A stretch of 64,000 nt of DNA from JBBQZP01 sp038207585 (lineage in GTDB: Bacteria > Pseudomonadota > Alphaproteobacteria > Rhodobacterales > Rhodobacteraceae): assembly GCA_038207585.1 (NCBI GenBank), contig JBBQZP010000002.1:62001-126000 (forward strand). The letters run 5' to 3'. Each line of letters opens with the position of its first letter. The stretch's first letter is position 1. The position numbers and the translations under genes are program-made. Under the pieces are notes generated by a model, which ran no database searches, had not been told where the DNA came from, and worked only from the letters and a program-made list of their open reading frames with translations. This document shows positions 45,192 to 53,478 of the stretch, in pieces.

Positions 45192-46385
45192 CTACCCCTT
45201 GACCGCCTTCACGATCTTTTCGGCACCGTCTTTCAGATCATCCGCGGCAATCACATTCATCCCCGATTTGCGGATGATGTCTTTGCCCAGTTCCACATTC
45301 GTGCCTTCCAGCCGCACGACCAGCGGCACTTTCAGGCCCACTTCTTTCACCGCCGCAATCACTCCTTCGGCGATCACGTCGCAGCGCATGATGCCGCCAA
45401 AGATGTTGACCAGAATGCCTTTGACGTTGGGATCAGAGGTGATGATCTTGAACGCCTCGGTGACCTTTTCCTTGGTCGCCCCACCGCCTACATCCAGAAA
45501 GTTCGCAGGCTCGGCACCATACAGCTTGATGATGTCCATCGTCGCCATTGCCAGACCGGCACCGTTGACCATGCAGCCGATTTCGCCATCAAGTGCGATG
45601 TAGTTCAGATCGAATTTCGACGCGGCGAGTTCCTTGGGATCTTCCTCGGATTCGTCGCGCAGCGATACCATATCCGCATGGCGATAAAGGGCGTTGCCAT
45701 CAAAGCTCATCTTGGCATCGAGGCATTTGAGGTTGCCATCAGGTGTGACGATCAGCGGGTTGATCTCCAGCATCTCCATGTCTTTTTCGACGAAAGCCTT
45801 GTAAAGCTTTTGCACCAGAGCCACGCATTGCTTGACCTGCCCGCCTTCCAGACCCAGCGCGAAGGCCACCCGGCGGCCGTGGAAATCGGAAAGGCCGGAA
45901 GCCGGATCGACGCTGAACGAGACGATCTTTTCTGGCGTGTCATGCGCAACATCCTCGATGCTCATCCCGCCTTCGGTGGAGGCAACAAATGAGATGCGGC
46001 TGGTCTGACGATCGACCAGAAGGGCAAGGTAAAGCTCGCGCGCAATGTCAGAGCCGTCTTCGATGTAGATGCGGTTGACCTGTTTGCCCGCAGGCCCGGT
46101 CTGCACCGTAACCAAGGTCCGGCCCAACATCTGACGCGCCTGTTCCGCCGCCTCGGACACCGATTTCGCCAGCCGCACGCCGCCCTTTTCGCCCGCCTCG
46201 GGTTCCTTGAAATGGCCCTTGCCGCGCCCGCCCGCGTGGATCTGCGCCTTGACCACCCACAGCGGCCCGTCGAGTTCCCCCGCAGCCGTCTTTGCCTCTT
46301 CCGCGCGCAAAACGACGCGACCGTCCGAGACCGGAACGCCATAACCGCGCAGAACGGCCTTGGCCTGATATTCGTGGATGTTCAT
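45192..46385 (-). CDS. sucC: Succinyl-CoA synthetase beta subunit
   Basis: A 397-residue ATP-grasp subunit starting MNIHEYQAKAVLRGYGVPVS at ATG 46385. The open extension to 46424 is not conserved in style. The motif KAQIHAGGRGKGHF and the C-terminal NIFGGIMRCDVIAEGV and RLEGTNVELGK are standard. The upstream region carries paired GTGATCAC boxes at 46496-46528 and the mdh terminator at 46647-46678, so sucC heads its own transcript. Confidence 0.96.
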   Translation of the reverse strand: MNIHEYQAKAVLRGYGVPVSDGRVVLRAEEAKTAAGELDGPLWVVKAQIHAGGRGKGHFKEPEAGEKGGVRLAKSVSEAAEQARQMLGRTLVTVQTGPAGKQVNRIYIEDGSDIARELYLALLVDRQTSRISFVASTEGGMSIEDVAHDTPEKIVSFSVDPASGLSDFHGRRVAFALGLEGGQVKQCVALVQKLYKAFVEKDMEMLEINPLIVTPDGNLKCLDAKMSFDGNALYRHADMVSLRDESEEDPKELAASKFDLNYIALDGEIGCMVNGAGLAMATMDIIKLYGAEPANFLDVGGGATKEKVTEAFKIITSDPNVKGILVNIFGGIMRCDVIAEGVIAAVKEVGLKVPLVVRLEGTNVELGKDIIRKSGMNVIAADDLKDGAEKIVKAVKG

Positions 46386-46495
46386 GCTGACACGCGCCTT
46401 GAATGAAGTGATTTGCGGCGTCATCGCATGTTTGAAGGGCGTTTCAAACGGGGAACTGGGTGAATTCGGAAAATGTGAAGGGAATAGATTGATTT

Positions 46496-46528
46496 GTGAT
46501 CACGGCGAAAATTTATGTGATCACATAA
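46496..46528. promoter_or_regulatory. Paired GTGATCAC operator upstream of sucC
   Basis: Two GTGATCAC cores lie at 46496-46503 and 46517-46524, 21 bp apart. The second sits in a perfect 16-bp palindrome TTATGTGATCACATAA (46513-46528). They are 110-145 bp upstream of sucC. The same pair with the same spacing occurs before sdhC. The binding protein is unknown. Confidence 0.7.
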
Positions 46529-46646
46529 AACCTTTCCGGAGGGTTCTGATCGATTCGGGGCGGATGTTTCACAGTGCGCGATAGATGCTTCAGGGGCAAT
46601 TTCGAAACCACGGGCCCTTCAGATTGGCAAAATCGCGGCCTGAAAC

Positions 46647-46678
46647 AAGAAAAGCCTGTCTTTCGACAGGCTTTTCTT
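46647..46678 (-). terminator. Intrinsic terminator of mdh
   Basis: A perfect 14-bp stem AAGAAAAGCCTGTC/GACAGGCTTTTCTT with a 4-base loop lies 28 bp past the mdh stop. The stem itself supplies a T-rich descending arm (GCTTTTCTTGTTT on the minus strand). It separates mdh from the sucC transcript. Confidence 0.92.
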
Positions 46679-46705
46679 CAATCATTGAACCGAGGCCAAA
46701 ATTGT

Positions 46706-47668
46706 TCAGGCCAGCGAAGGATCAATCGCGCGGCAGGCCTCAAGCAAACCCTTCACGGCATCGACAGATTTCTGGAACATCGCCTGTTCCGCGTTGTCCA
46801 TCTTGATGTCGAGCACGCGTTCCACGCCTCCCGCGCCCAGCACGGTCGGCACGCCGACATACATGCCCTTCAGGCCCAGCGCGCCGTCAACCCATGCGGC
46901 ACAGGGCAGCACGCGCTTTTGGTCTTTCAGAAACGCCTCGGCCATTTCAATTGCCGCCGTTGCGGGGGCATAGAAGGCCGATCCGGTTTTCAAAAGACCC
47001 ACAATCTCGGCCCCGCCATCGCGGGTGCGTTGTACGATGGCATCCAGCTTGTCCTGGGTCGTCCAGCCCATGGCCACCAGATCGGGCAGCGGAACGCCAG
47101 CGACGGTGGAATAGCGGGCCAACGGCACCATCGTATCGCCATGCCCGCCCAGAACGAACGCGGTCACATCGCGCATCGAGACGTTGAATTCCACACTCAG
47201 GAAATGCCGGAACCGGGCGCTGTCCAGCACACCCGCCATGCCGACGACCATATGGTGCGGCAGACCCGAGAATTCACGCAGTGCCCAGACCATCGCATCC
47301 AGCGGGTTGGTGATGCAGATCACAAATGCGTTGGGGCAATGCTCGCGGATGCCTTCGCCCACCGATTTCATGACTTTCAGGTTGATGCCCAGCAGGTCAT
47401 CGCGGCTCATCCCCGGTTTGCGGGGCACACCTGCGGTAACGATACACACGTCAGATCCGGCGATATCGGCGTAGGAATTGGCGCCTTTCATCACGGCGTC
47501 AAAGCCTTCGGACGGGCCCGATTGCGCGATATCCAGCGCCTTGCCCTGCGGCGTGCCTTCGGCGATGTCGAAAAGCGTCACATCGCCAAGTTCCTTGATC
47601 GCGGCCAGATGGGCGAGCGTTCCGCCAATCTGTCCCGCGCCGATCAGTGCAATCTTGGGTCGTGCCAT
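46706..47668 (-). CDS. mdh: Malate dehydrogenase
   Basis: A 320-residue enzyme of the lactate-dehydrogenase-like MDH group. Motifs: NAD loop GAGQIGGT, substrate-binding ITNPLDAMVWALREFSG and the active-site histidine in LGGHGDTMVPL. It oxidises malate to oxaloacetate. It is transcribed alone, with its own terminator before sucC. Confidence 0.97.
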   Translation of the reverse strand: MARPKIALIGAGQIGGTLAHLAAIKELGDVTLFDIAEGTPQGKALDIAQSGPSEGFDAVMKGANSYADIAGSDVCIVTAGVPRKPGMSRDDLLGINLKVMKSVGEGIREHCPNAFVICITNPLDAMVWALREFSGLPHHMVVGMAGVLDSARFRHFLSVEFNVSMRDVTAFVLGGHGDTMVPLARYSTVAGVPLPDLVAMGWTTQDKLDAIVQRTRDGGAEIVGLLKTGSAFYAPATAAIEMAEAFLKDQKRVLPCAAWVDGALGLKGMYVGVPTVLGAGGVERVLDIKMDNAEQAMFQKSVDAVKGLLEACRAIDPSLA

Positions 47669-47811
47669 GATGTCTGTCCTTGGTCGGTTGATTTGGCGCG
47701 ATGCCTAAACCCTTGGACAGAGTCGCGCAAGTGCGCTGCACTGCGGCGATGCGTGCGGGGCTGTTGCTTGCCCGTCGATCTTGCTAAGCGGCTTTGGCAG
47801 ATGGAGGTGTC

Positions 47812-48552
47812 ATGGAAGGGGTCTGGTTCTGGTCGCTGGCGCTGATTGCGTCGATCCTTGTCGGCATGGGCAAGGGCGGGTTGCCCGTGGTGGCCATGCT
47901 GTCGGTGCCGACTCTTTCGCTGGTCATCTCGCCGGTGGCGGCGGCGGGGTTGTTGCTGCCGATTTATGTCGTGTCCGACATGTTCGGGTTATACGCCTAT
48001 CGCCGAGATTTTGATGCGAGGGTACTGTGGATACTGGTGCCTGCCACGACCATCGGCGTGGGTCTGGGTTGGGCCACGGCGCATCTGGTTCCTGAAACCT
48101 ATGTCACCGGGATCATCGGGTTGATTGGAGCGGTCTTTGCCGCAAACCTGCTTTTGCGACGCAAGACCGAGGCTGTGCCCAAGGCCCCAAGGTGGGGGCC
48201 GGGCCTACTATGGGGAACGGCGACCGGCTTCACCAGCTTTGTCAGCCATGCGGGCGGGCCGCCCTATCAGGTTTATGTGATGCCGCTGGGCCTGTCGAAA
48301 ACCGTGTTTGCGGGCACATCGACGATTTTGTTCGCCTATGTGAATGCGATCAAACTGCTGCCCTATTATGCGCTGGGACAGATCTCGCTGGACAGTCTGA
48401 GGATTGCGGCGGTTTTGATGGTGCCGTCGGCGCTGGCCGTTTTTGCCGGGGTTTGGCTGGTACGCCTTTTGCCCGAAAAGCTGTTCTTCAGTCTGGTTAC
48501 ATGGGCACTTTTGCTGCTGTCACTGCGGCTGATTTGGCAGGCTGTGGCTTAG
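47812..48552 (+). CDS. TSUP (TauE/SafE) family permease
   Basis: A 246-residue membrane protein with about seven to eight helices, starting at ATG 47812 behind GGAGGT. The repeated TSUP motifs are visible (GMGKGGLPVVAMLSVPTLSL in the first half, TGFTSFVSHAGGPPYQVYVM in the second). TSUP proteins export sulfite, sulfoacetate or similar anions; the substrate here is unknown. Its stop overlaps the stop of the convergent secreted-protein gene. Confidence 0.9.
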   Translation: MEGVWFWSLALIASILVGMGKGGLPVVAMLSVPTLSLVISPVAAAGLLLPIYVVSDMFGLYAYRRDFDARVLWILVPATTIGVGLGWATAHLVPETYVTGIIGLIGAVFAANLLLRRKTEAVPKAPRWGPGLLWGTATGFTSFVSHAGGPPYQVYVMPLGLSKTVFAGTSTILFAYVNAIKLLPYYALGQISLDSLRIAAVLMVPSALAVFAGVWLVRLLPEKLFFSLVTWALLLLSLRLIWQAVA

Positions 48553-48860
48553 GACGGGATGCCCTTTGCCGGCAACTCCTCGGTCACAGCCTCAAAATTC
48601 TGGCCGGTGGCGACAAGGCAGGTAGAACCATCGGGCAACGTCACGACAATTGTCCAGCTTCCGGTCTGGGCCGAGGCAAAGGTTTCCATCACCGTATTGT
48701 TGGCCGCCATACCGATGCTACGGCGGGTTTCGCCGTATTTGGCAGCAAGTTGCGCCACGATGGATGCGCGCGGGCCGCATTGCGGGGCGGCATGCGCGGG
48801 TTGGGTCAGTAAGATCACTCCGGCAAAGCCCAGCGACAGTGCAAACAGAAAACGGTCCAT
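48549..48860 (-). CDS. Small secreted protein, 103 aa
   Basis: A 103-residue protein with a clear signal peptide (MDRFLFALSLGFAGVILLTQ, cleavage after AHA). The mature part has two cysteines (CGPRASIVAQLAAKYGETRR and CLVATGQNFEAV), which could form a disulfide in the periplasm. No family was assigned. Convergent with the TSUP gene, stop codons overlapping. Confidence 0.8.
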   Translation of the reverse strand: MDRFLFALSLGFAGVILLTQPAHAAPQCGPRASIVAQLAAKYGETRRSIGMAANNTVMETFASAQTGSWTIVVTLPDGSTCLVATGQNFEAVTEELPAKGIPS

Positions 48861-49068
48861 CCCTCACCTCTTTGGGGCGCAGCCCCTCTTGTGCGGCGCC
48901 CTTGATCGGCGTCGGAATCAGGATGCGTAGCCGATGTCAAAAAATCGGTTAACGGGGCGGGCGAACGGGGCCGGTGCGCGCGCCATTTCTGCAGCGCAGC
49001 AGAACGAGGGTTGCGGGTTGTACCAAAACTGTGATCCAAAACGCAAGAATATTGCTGAAAGTCGAATC

Positions 49069-49920
49069 ATGGATCTTTCCACCCGCCCCTTCCGGTCTGT
49101 TCTGTATCTGCCCGCCTCCCGTGTCCGCACGATGGAAAAGGCGCGCGACCTGCCGACTGATGCGATCATATTCGATCTGGAAGACGCGGTTGCCCCCGAT
49201 GAAAAAGCCGTTGCGCGCGATCTGTTGGTGCAAACCCTGCGCACCGCCGATTTCGGCCCGCGCGCCCGGATCATTCGGATCAACGGGCTAGACACAGAAT
49301 GGGGCAAGGCGGACGCAGCCGCCCTGAACGGCATTTCGGTCGACGCGGTTCTGGTGCCGAAGGTGAACGATGTATCGGACCTGCAATCGGTGTCCGACCT
49401 TCTGCCCGGCCAGCCCCTGTGGGCGATGATGGAAACGGCGGCGGGCCTGCTGAATGCGGCAGCCATCGCGGCGCATCCCGCACTGACCGGCATGGTCATG
49501 GGCACCAATGATCTTGCCCGCGAACTGGGCTGCCGCGTTCGTGCCGACCGTCTTCCCCTGCAAACCGGGCTTGGTCTGTGCCTGCTCGCCGCCCGCGCGC
49601 AGGGCCGTATCGCAATCGACGGAGTTTACAACGCCTTTCGCGATGACGCGGGATTGCGCGCCGAATGTGAACAGGGCCGCGACCTGGGCTTTGACGGCAA
49701 GACCCTGATCCACCCCGCGCAACTTGCCATCGCGAACGAGGTCTTCGCCCCCGCGCCCGAAGACCTTGACCTTGCCCGCCGCCAGATCGACGCGTTCGCC
49801 GCAGCACAGGCCCAGGGTCATGGCGTTGCCGTGGTGGATGGAAAGATCGTCGAAAACCTGCATATCGTGACCGCGAAACAGATGCTGGCCAAAGCCGGGG
49901 CGATTGCCGCCCTGACCTGA
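49069..49920 (+). CDS. mcl2: CitE-like enzyme, probable (3S)-malyl-CoA thioesterase
   Basis: A 283-residue HpcH/HpaI/CitE-family TIM-barrel protein. It begins MDLSTRPFRSVLYLPASRVR; the Mg/substrate residues are in IIFDLEDAVAPDEK and in WAMMETAAGLLNA (catalytic glutamate). Length and position match R. sphaeroides Mcl2, the (3S)-malyl-CoA thioesterase that completes malate formation after Mcl1. The lyase Mcl1 is the close alternative, but that family member is longer. It is 20 bp upstream of nnrU and two genes before mch. Confidence 0.85.
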   Translation: MDLSTRPFRSVLYLPASRVRTMEKARDLPTDAIIFDLEDAVAPDEKAVARDLLVQTLRTADFGPRARIIRINGLDTEWGKADAAALNGISVDAVLVPKVNDVSDLQSVSDLLPGQPLWAMMETAAGLLNAAAIAAHPALTGMVMGTNDLARELGCRVRADRLPLQTGLGLCLLAARAQGRIAIDGVYNAFRDDAGLRAECEQGRDLGFDGKTLIHPAQLAIANEVFAPAPEDLDLARRQIDAFAAAQAQGHGVAVVDGKIVENLHIVTAKQMLAKAGAIAALT

Positions 49921-49940
49921 GCCATGACAGGGAGAATACC

Positions 49941-50486
49941 ATGGGTCTGCTGATTGCCGGTGTCGTGCTGTGGGTTGTGGCCCATGTCTTCAAACGCATC
50001 GCGCCCGAGGCCCGCGCGAACATGGGCGACAAGGGCAAGGGCGCGGTTGCGATTGCGCTTTTTGTGTCGCTTGGCCTGATGATCTGGGGGTATCGCGCGG
50101 CAGAGTTCGTGCCGGTCTATGACCCGATGCCGGGCATGAAACATCTGAACAACCTGCTGATGGTCATCGCGGTGTACCTCTACGGTGTTGGCGGAACCAA
50201 AGGCACGATTTACCCGTTGATGCGGCACCCGATGCTGTGGGGAACGGTGCTTTGGGCCGCAGCACATCTGCTGGTCAACGGCGATCAGGCGTCGTTGATC
50301 CTGTTTGGCGGGCTCGGGCTTTGGGCGTTGGTGCAGATGTCGCTGATCAACCGGGCCGGGCCTTGGGTTTCATTGCCGGGGCGTGGCATCAAGGGTGATG
50401 CTATGAACCTTGCCGGAACCGTGGTTCTGGTAGGCGTCATGGCTTGGGTGCACCACCTGCTGGGTTATAACGTTTTCGGAGGCTGA
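49941..50486 (+). CDS. NnrU family membrane protein
   Basis: A 181-residue protein with five to six membrane helices (MGLLIAGVVLWVVAHVFKRI, LMRHPMLWGTVLWAAAHLLV, INRAGPWVS). The NnrU/MAPEG-distant family is named after a nitric-oxide reductase-associated gene, but no denitrification genes are nearby. It is followed 1 bp later by a DUF1737 gene and then by mch, probably as one operon with mcl2. Confidence 0.88.
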   Translation: MGLLIAGVVLWVVAHVFKRIAPEARANMGDKGKGAVAIALFVSLGLMIWGYRAAEFVPVYDPMPGMKHLNNLLMVIAVYLYGVGGTKGTIYPLMRHPMLWGTVLWAAAHLLVNGDQASLILFGGLGLWALVQMSLINRAGPWVSLPGRGIKGDAMNLAGTVVLVGVMAWVHHLLGYNVFGG

Positions 50487-50487
50487 A

Positions 50488-50691
50488 ATGAAACTCTACC
50501 GCTTTCTCAGCGACGACGACACGTCCGACTTTTGCCACAAGGTCACCGCCGCCATGAACAAGGGCTGGGCGCTGCACGGCAATGCAACCTATGCCTTTGA
50601 CGCCGCGCGCGGTGTCATGCGCTGCGGTCAGGCCGTCACCAAAGACGCGCCGGGCATCTATTCCGGCGAAACGAAGTTGAGCGAACATTGA
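50488..50691 (+). CDS. DUF1737 small protein, 67 aa
   Basis: A 67-residue protein starting MKLYRFLSDDDTSDFCHKVT, with GWALHGNATYAFDAARGVMR, the core of DUF1737. The stop overlaps the mch start as TGATG, so mch translation is coupled to it. Function unknown. Confidence 0.85.
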   Translation: MKLYRFLSDDDTSDFCHKVTAAMNKGWALHGNATYAFDAARGVMRCGQAVTKDAPGIYSGETKLSEH

Positions 50692-51722
50692 TGAAAACCA
50701 ATTCCGGCCGCTTTTTCGAGGATTACGCGGTTGGGCAAACCATCATCCATGCCGTTCCCCGCACCGTCTCGGGGGGCGAGCGTGCGCTTTATCACGCGCT
50801 TTATCCCGCGCGGCATGCGCTGCACTCGTCCGACAGCTTTGCGCAAAGCTGCGGCCTGCCCGCCTCGCCGCTTGATGATCTGGCGGCATTTCATGTGGTC
50901 TTTGGCAAATCGGTGCCCGACATCAGTCTGAACGCAACGGCAAACCTTGGTTATGCCGAGGGGCGCTGGATCGAACCGGTTTACCCGGGCGATACATTGC
51001 GGGCGGAATCGCAGGTGATCGGGCTAAAGGAAAACTCGTCCCGCGCGACCGGAGTGGTTTACGTTCGCACCCGCGGACTGAACCAGCGCAACGACGTAGT
51101 GCTGGAATTCGTGCGCTGGGTGATGGTGCGCAAGCGCAACGTCGATAGCCGGGCCCCCAAGACAGTAGTGCCTGAACTTGAGGCGGCGGTGGATGCAGCG
51201 TCGCTGATCCTTCCGAAGGGGCTTGATTTCACACGATATAACTTTGATCTGGCGGGCGAACGCCACGTCTTGTCCGACTACACACCCGGCGAGAAAATAG
51301 ACCACGTCGATGGCGTCACGGTTGAAGAAGCCGAACACATGCTGGCCACCCGGCTGTGGCAGAACACCGCAAAGGTGCATTTTGACACATCGGCCCGGCC
51401 CGACGGGCGGCGCCTGATTTACGGCGGCCACGTCATAAGCCTGGCGCGGGCCTTGTCGTTCAACGGACTGGCCAATGCGCAGATGATTGTCGCATTGAAC
51501 GCCGGCGCCCATGCCAACCCTTGCTTTGCAGGCGATACCGTAAGGGCGTGGTCCGAGGTGCTGGACCGGGCCGAAACAGACGCGCCGGGGGTCGGGGCAC
51601 TGCGTCTGCGTCTGGTCGCCGTGAAACAGGATGGTGCGGATTTCGCGCTGCGCGGGGCTGACGGCAAATACCTGCCAAATGTCCTGCTGGACCTTGATTA
51701 CTGGGCCTTGGTTCCTGTGTGA
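50691..51722 (+). CDS. mch: Mesaconyl-CoA hydratase
   Basis: A 343-residue protein with two MaoC-like hot-dog halves, starting at ATG 50691 (a TTG three bases upstream also exists). Features include FFEDYAVGQTIIHAVPRTVS and the second half FTRYNFDLAGERHVLSDYTP with DHVDGVTVEEAEHMLATRL. The length equals that of R. sphaeroides Mch. It hydrates mesaconyl-C1-CoA to beta-methylmalyl-CoA in the ethylmalonyl-CoA pathway. Alternative: a generic MaoC hydratase; context with ecm and mcl2 favours Mch. Confidence 0.9.
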   Translation: MKTNSGRFFEDYAVGQTIIHAVPRTVSGGERALYHALYPARHALHSSDSFAQSCGLPASPLDDLAAFHVVFGKSVPDISLNATANLGYAEGRWIEPVYPGDTLRAESQVIGLKENSSRATGVVYVRTRGLNQRNDVVLEFVRWVMVRKRNVDSRAPKTVVPELEAAVDAASLILPKGLDFTRYNFDLAGERHVLSDYTPGEKIDHVDGVTVEEAEHMLATRLWQNTAKVHFDTSARPDGRRLIYGGHVISLARALSFNGLANAQMIVALNAGAHANPCFAGDTVRAWSEVLDRAETDAPGVGALRLRLVAVKQDGADFALRGADGKYLPNVLLDLDYWALVPV

Positions 51723-51946
51723 ATGAACAAGCAATTTGCTTGTTCTGCCCGACCCGATTTTAGATGGTTCATGCGGGGTGTATTGTCGCTCGGCCTGGCT
51801 ACATAGGTAATGGTGCGCAATCTGCTGCGACGCAGGGCGCTTCCATTCGCACTGGTAAGGAGCCGATATCCGGGTTTGCGCGCGACCGCCGTACCCGCGA
51901 TACCGGTGGCCTTGCCTCGGCAGTGGGTTTGGGTTTTAGTGTTGCC

Positions 51947-52393
51947 ATGACCCACATCGCCCCAAAAATCGCCGCCGTTCTTCTTGCCGTATCGCTTTCA
52001 GGAGCGCACGTTTCGGCGCAGGAAGCGGCCTGCAGTATGGAAAATGCGACGCCTGTGCCCGCGCTGGAGGCCGCAAAGACCTTGTTCGGCACCGGCGACT
52101 ATCGCGGGTTCTTCAACGCCTCAACGCCACTTCTTGCAGACCGCGATGCGCAGTTCGAGACGATGATGGGCGGCGTGGTCAAGGCGGTGCCAAGCGGATT
52201 TTCGGGGTGTGCCACAGTGCTACAACGCCGCGATGCGGGTGGCATGGTTCAGGAAGTGTCGCTGTTTCTGGTGGCGGATGGCGGCGGCACAATCGCGCTT
52301 TACACCATGTCAGCGCCCCTGTCCGGCGAGATGAAGACGCTGCTGTTCACATTTTCCAGCGACATCGGTGCCATCCTGTCGGCGGTGCGTTAG
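51947..52393 (+). CDS. Secreted hypothetical protein, 148 aa
   Basis: The open frame starts at 51764, but the real start is probably ATG 51947, which opens a typical signal peptide (MTHIAPKIAAVLLAVSLSGA, cut near VSA). The mature part is a compact domain with two cysteines (ACSMENATPVPALEAA, FSGCATVLQRRDAGG). No family was recognised. The preceding 224 bp (51723-51946) hold no other clear gene. Confidence 0.7.
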   Translation: MTHIAPKIAAVLLAVSLSGAHVSAQEAACSMENATPVPALEAAKTLFGTGDYRGFFNASTPLLADRDAQFETMMGGVVKAVPSGFSGCATVLQRRDAGGMVQEVSLFLVADGGGTIALYTMSAPLSGEMKTLLFTFSSDIGAILSAVR

Positions 52394-52703
52394 CGCCGGG
52401 AACCGAAGCGTTACTGCGTGGCGTGATGCGAAGGTTCCGGGTGCGTTGGTCGCATCACGACCACGCCAGCCAATCGGCAAGACAGTTTTGCGAACCGAGT
52501 CGCGAAACGGTATCCATTACTGTGATCACAGCCTCGGATGGCGTGATCACATATCCCATTTTTTCACTGCCGCGACACTTTTCCGGTCAGGTGCGGGCCC
52601 TACAGGGCGTGACTTGGGCGAAAAATCGGTTATCTACATGGCAACACTTTCGTGCTGCTGTGCAGCGTAGCCCTCCGACAGGCCCGAAAAGAAGGATCGC
52701 CCC
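52394..52703 (+). promoter_or_regulatory. Upstream region of the sdh operon
   Basis: A 310-bp gene-free interval before sdhC. It contains the paired GTGATCAC boxes at 52520-52550 (listed separately). No standard -35/-10 pair was clear. GAAGGAT serves as the sdhC ribosome-binding site 8 bases before the ATG. Confidence 0.5.
52520..52550. promoter_or_regulatory. Paired GTGATCAC operator upstream of sdhC
   Basis: GTGATCAC cores at 52522-52529 and 52543-52550 are 21 bp apart. The first is inside a 12-bp perfect palindrome CTGTGATCACAG. Spacing and core are identical to the pair before sucC, suggesting the same regulator binds both. Confidence 0.7.
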
Positions 52704-53087
52704 ATGGCCGAGGTAAAGCGGGTTGAACGCCCCCTATCCCCCCATCTTCAGATCTACCGCCCGCAACTGACCTCGATCACCTCGATCCTGACGCGGATTA
52801 CGGGGAATGCGCTGATTGTCGGTGTAATGCTTGCGGTCTGGTGGTTGCTCGCGGCGGCGATCAGCCCGGAGTATTTCGCCTATGCCAATGCGGTGGCGAC
52901 ATCGTGGTTCGGCGATCTGGTGTTCACAGGCTCGCTCTGGGCCGTCTGGTATCACTATCTTGCGGGCCTGCGGCACCTTTGGTTCGATGCGGGGCACGGG
53001 CTTGATATCCCAACGGCAGAAAAGCTGGGCTGGGGCTGCATCATAGGGTCGGTCGTGCTGACCATCCTTACACTGATCATCATCTAG
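52704..53087 (+). CDS. sdhC: Succinate dehydrogenase cytochrome b556 subunit
   Basis: A 127-residue membrane anchor with three helices. SPHLQIYRPQLTSITSILTR is the SdhC entry signature, and HYLAGLRHLWFDAGHGL carries the heme b ligand histidine. First gene of sdhCDA..B. It binds heme and quinone with SdhD. Confidence 0.96.
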   Translation: MAEVKRVERPLSPHLQIYRPQLTSITSILTRITGNALIVGVMLAVWWLLAAAISPEYFAYANAVATSWFGDLVFTGSLWAVWYHYLAGLRHLWFDAGHGLDIPTAEKLGWGCIIGSVVLTILTLIII

Positions 53088-53096
53088 GGGGCCGCC

Positions 53097-53468
53097 ATGC
53101 GCTATCTGACAGACCGCAAACGCGCCGTAGGCAAGGGTGCGTCGCACACCGGAACCGCCGATCACTGGTTCATGACCGTAACGGCAGTGGCGCTGGCTTT
53201 CCTTGTGCCGGTCTTCATCTATGTCTTTGGTCACACGCTGGGGCAGGACCACGCTGGCGTCATCGCCAGCTTTTCGCGCCCTCTGGTGGCCATTCTGACG
53301 GCTTTGGTGATCTTTGTCGGCATGCGGCACTTTGCCAAAGGGTTTGCCGTTCTAGTCGAAGATTATACCCACGGCACCCTGCGCAGGGCGCTGGTTATCT
53401 TTGGCATTTCGCTGTCTTACGGGATCATCGCTGTGGGTCTTTTCGCGCTGGCGCGTATCGCACTTTAA
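53097..53468 (+). CDS. sdhD: Succinate dehydrogenase membrane anchor subunit
   Basis: A 123-residue protein with three membrane helices starting RYLTDRKRAVGKGASHTGTA, then DHWFMTVTAVALAFLVPVFI. Size and place between sdhC (9-bp gap) and sdhA (10-bp gap) identify it as SdhD. The fit of SdhD sequences between species is usually low, so context carries weight. Confidence 0.94.
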   Translation: MRYLTDRKRAVGKGASHTGTADHWFMTVTAVALAFLVPVFIYVFGHTLGQDHAGVIASFSRPLVAILTALVIFVGMRHFAKGFAVLVEDYTHGTLRRALVIFGISLSYGIIAVGLFALARIAL

Positions 53469-53478
53469 GGAACGGATA

